From an uncultured Bacilli bacterium (GTDB lineage Bacteria; Bacillota_I; Bacilli_A; RFN20; CAG-449): a DNA stretch of 64,000 bases. Under the pieces are notes generated by a model that was not told the DNA's origin, did no database searches, and saw only the letters and a list, made by a program, of their open reading frames with translations. Shown one piece after another: positions 62,848 to 64,000 of this stretch (position 1 is the first letter of the stretch; each line of letters starts with the position of its first letter). The DNA lies in NCBI GenBank assembly GCA_947632435.1, contig CANRPC010000001.1, positions 1 through 64,000 of the forward strand. Direction: 5' to 3'. A program made the position numbers and the translations under genes.

Positions 62848-64000
62848 ATGAAAAAGCAAAAACTTGTCTTATTTTCCCTTTCTTTAATTGCATTATTTAG
62901 TTGTTCAAAAATTAAAAAACCTGTTAGTGAAGTTAGCTATGATTCAATTGTTTCATCTTTACAAACTACTGAATCATCTTCCTCTTCAAGTGAATCATCT
63001 TCTTCAAGTAAAACATCTACTTCTTATCAAGAATTAACAAGTTCACAATCTACATCTAAAGGGGAAGAATTATCATCTAGTACAACTTCCTCTTCAAGTA
63101 CAAGTTCTACATCTAGTGAAACATCATCTTCAAAAGATCCTATTGTTACTAATAATGTACAATTTATTGGATTAGATAAAATAGAAACAATAAAAGGAAA
63201 ATATTTTAATGTTTTTAAAGATGTCAAAGCTATAACTAGTGATAATGTTGATGTGACAAATAAGTTATATGTTTTAGGGCATGTAGATTATTCTAAAGTA
63301 GGAACTTATGAATTAACATATTGTTTAGATACTAATAGTGAAACATTAAAAGTAAAGCGAATTGTTGATGTTGTTGAAGGACAAATAAAGCAAATTAATA
63401 AACAAAAAGATTTTGATTTAGTGCTTCTAGATAAATCATCAATAAAAAAAGGTAAAGGAGAAAACATGGAATTTAATCCACCTACCAATCTTTTTATTGA
63501 TGAAGAATTATTAGATAAACCACTTAAAACAAGTTCTTGGTGGACAACATTACTTACTGATAATTATGGAGGTAATGGTAATTGCATATTTACTAATCCC
63601 TTAAGAAATTCATTTAGTGATGAAGGAGTGGAAGTTACTTTAGCAAATCAAGGATTTACGCAGTATTGGACCGATCAAGATAATGCATTATCTGTTGCAC
63701 AATTTTTACTTCCAAATAAAGATTTAATTATTAAATCATCATCATTAAAACAAACTTATACCACTAAGGTAATTGATTATGATGAAAATAGTGTTAAAGT
63801 TGCTATGCGTAATAATAATGAACTTGTTGATGAGATGGTGGTAACATTAATTCAAGGTTCACCTTATACTTTTATTGAAGCAAATAATAATTTAGGTGAA
63901 ATACATTTAGCAGTAAATGGAAGCACCATGCCATATGAATTTTATGATTTGAATGGTAAAGCTTTAACTGATAATTATCAAGGCAATGCTTTAATTGTAA
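62848..64000 (+). CDS. GH81-like beta-glucanase lipoprotein (5' part, continues beyond window)
   Basis: This gene is absent from the ORF track because it is open at the window's edge. The start MKKQKLVLFSLSLIALFSCSK has a lipobox (ALFSC). A 70-residue Ser/Thr linker (SSSSSESSSSSKTSTS...) and an Ig-like DUF5011-type segment follow (FIGLDKIETIKGKYFNVFKDVKAITSDNVDVTNKLYVLGHVDYSKVGTYELTY). The beginning of a catalytic region is EFNPPTNLFIDEELLDKPLKTSSWWTTLL ... FTNPLRNSF, which is the PTNxWWtnl opening of GH81 endo-beta-1,3-glucanases. At least 384 codons. Probably anchored outside the cell to degrade laminarin-like glucans. Confidence 0.75.
   Translation, partial: MKKQKLVLFSLSLIALFSCSKIKKPVSEVSYDSIVSSLQTTESSSSSSESSSSSKTSTSYQELTSSQSTSKGEELSSSTTSSSSTSSTSSETSSSKDPIVTNNVQFIGLDKIETIKGKYFNVFKDVKAITSDNVDVTNKLYVLGHVDYSKVGTYELTYCLDTNSETLKVKRIVDVVEGQIKQINKQKDFDLVLLDKSSIKKGKGENMEFNPPTNLFIDEELLDKPLKTSSWWTTLLTDNYGGNGNCIFTNPLRNSFSDEGVEVTLANQGFTQYWTDQDNALSVAQFLLPNKDLIIKSSSLKQTYTTKVIDYDENSVKVAMRNNNELVDEMVVTLIQGSPYTFIEANNNLGEIHLAVNGSTMPYEFYDLNGKALTDNYQGNALIV

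Noticed and set aside
1-64000. Mycoplasma-type genetic code (TGA = Trp)
   Set aside because: Genes use TGG for Trp and several end with TGA at sensible places, for example the YubB-like and zinc-ribbon genes.

Overview
The window is very AT-rich and reads with the standard code: TGG encodes Trp, and TGA ends several genes. The left-hand order ruvA-ruvB-(yrzE-like)-(yrbG/DUF421-like)-spoVB-secDF-recJ matches the Bacillus subtilis chromosome. Together with strong AGGAGG ribosome sites, a prolipoprotein diacylglyceryl transferase and a SpoVD-type PBP, this points to a low-GC Bacillota lineage (Bacilli / Erysipelotrichia / RF39-like). It is walled and probably sporulating or descended from a sporulating ancestor. 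I cannot name the species.

Region 1 (1-9896) is conserved chromosome: Holliday junction branch migration (ruvAB), two membrane proteins, a SpoVB-type flippase, a single-chain SecDF, RecJ, and the first three quarters of a SpoVD-like penicillin-binding protein.

Region 2 (about 9895-47380) is a 37.5 kb integrative and conjugative element (ICE) inserted into the KTGT motif of that PBP gene. Removing it with a GG crossover restores one in-frame gene of about 635 codons. The inferred attP is a symmetrical site: a GG core flanked by 28-bp arms that end in a perfect 15-bp inverted repeat. Two adjacent large serine recombinases sit at the right end under an XRE regulator with repeated operator-like sites.

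The left third of the ICE (10.2-22.4 kb) is one tight operon that looks like an anti-phage system related to DNA phosphorothioation. It encodes a zinc-ribbon/PAPS-reductase/ferredoxin protein (DndC-like), a DUF4007-like protein, a large P-loop ATPase, a cysteine desulfurase, a PLD-nuclease/SF2 helicase, a tiny protein, an SMC-like ATPase (DndD-like) and a Dnd-associated-protein-4-like protein. After a leader with a mini-ORF and stacked terminators comes the transfer module: sigma-like factor, relaxosome protein, MobL-type relaxase, coupling protein, a 1603-aa cell-surface protein, VirB2-, VirB6- and PrgI-VirB4-like proteins. An establishment module follows: ArdC/metallopeptidase, PrimPol-like primase, DUF3846, adenine methyltransferase, YubB-like and small proteins.

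Region 3 (47381-64000) holds the severed PBP 3' end, a decayed serine recombinase, promoter-like repeats before a DUF4143-type ATPase, a bacteriocin/immunity-like ABC operon whose middle ATPase has an in-frame stop, and a two-radical-SAM operon. It continues with a chromate-transporter pair behind lgt with a divergent LysR gene, a TfoX-like protein, a Bro-N/Fic fusion, Sel1 repeats and two lipoproteins, the last an open-ended GH81-like glucanase. It also contains two genomic 'ghosts': a fragment of the Fic gene near 55.96 kb, and a decayed copy of the defence operon's promoter plus the DndC-like N-terminus near 59.5 kb. The second suggests that a sibling of the defence island once existed outside the present ICE.
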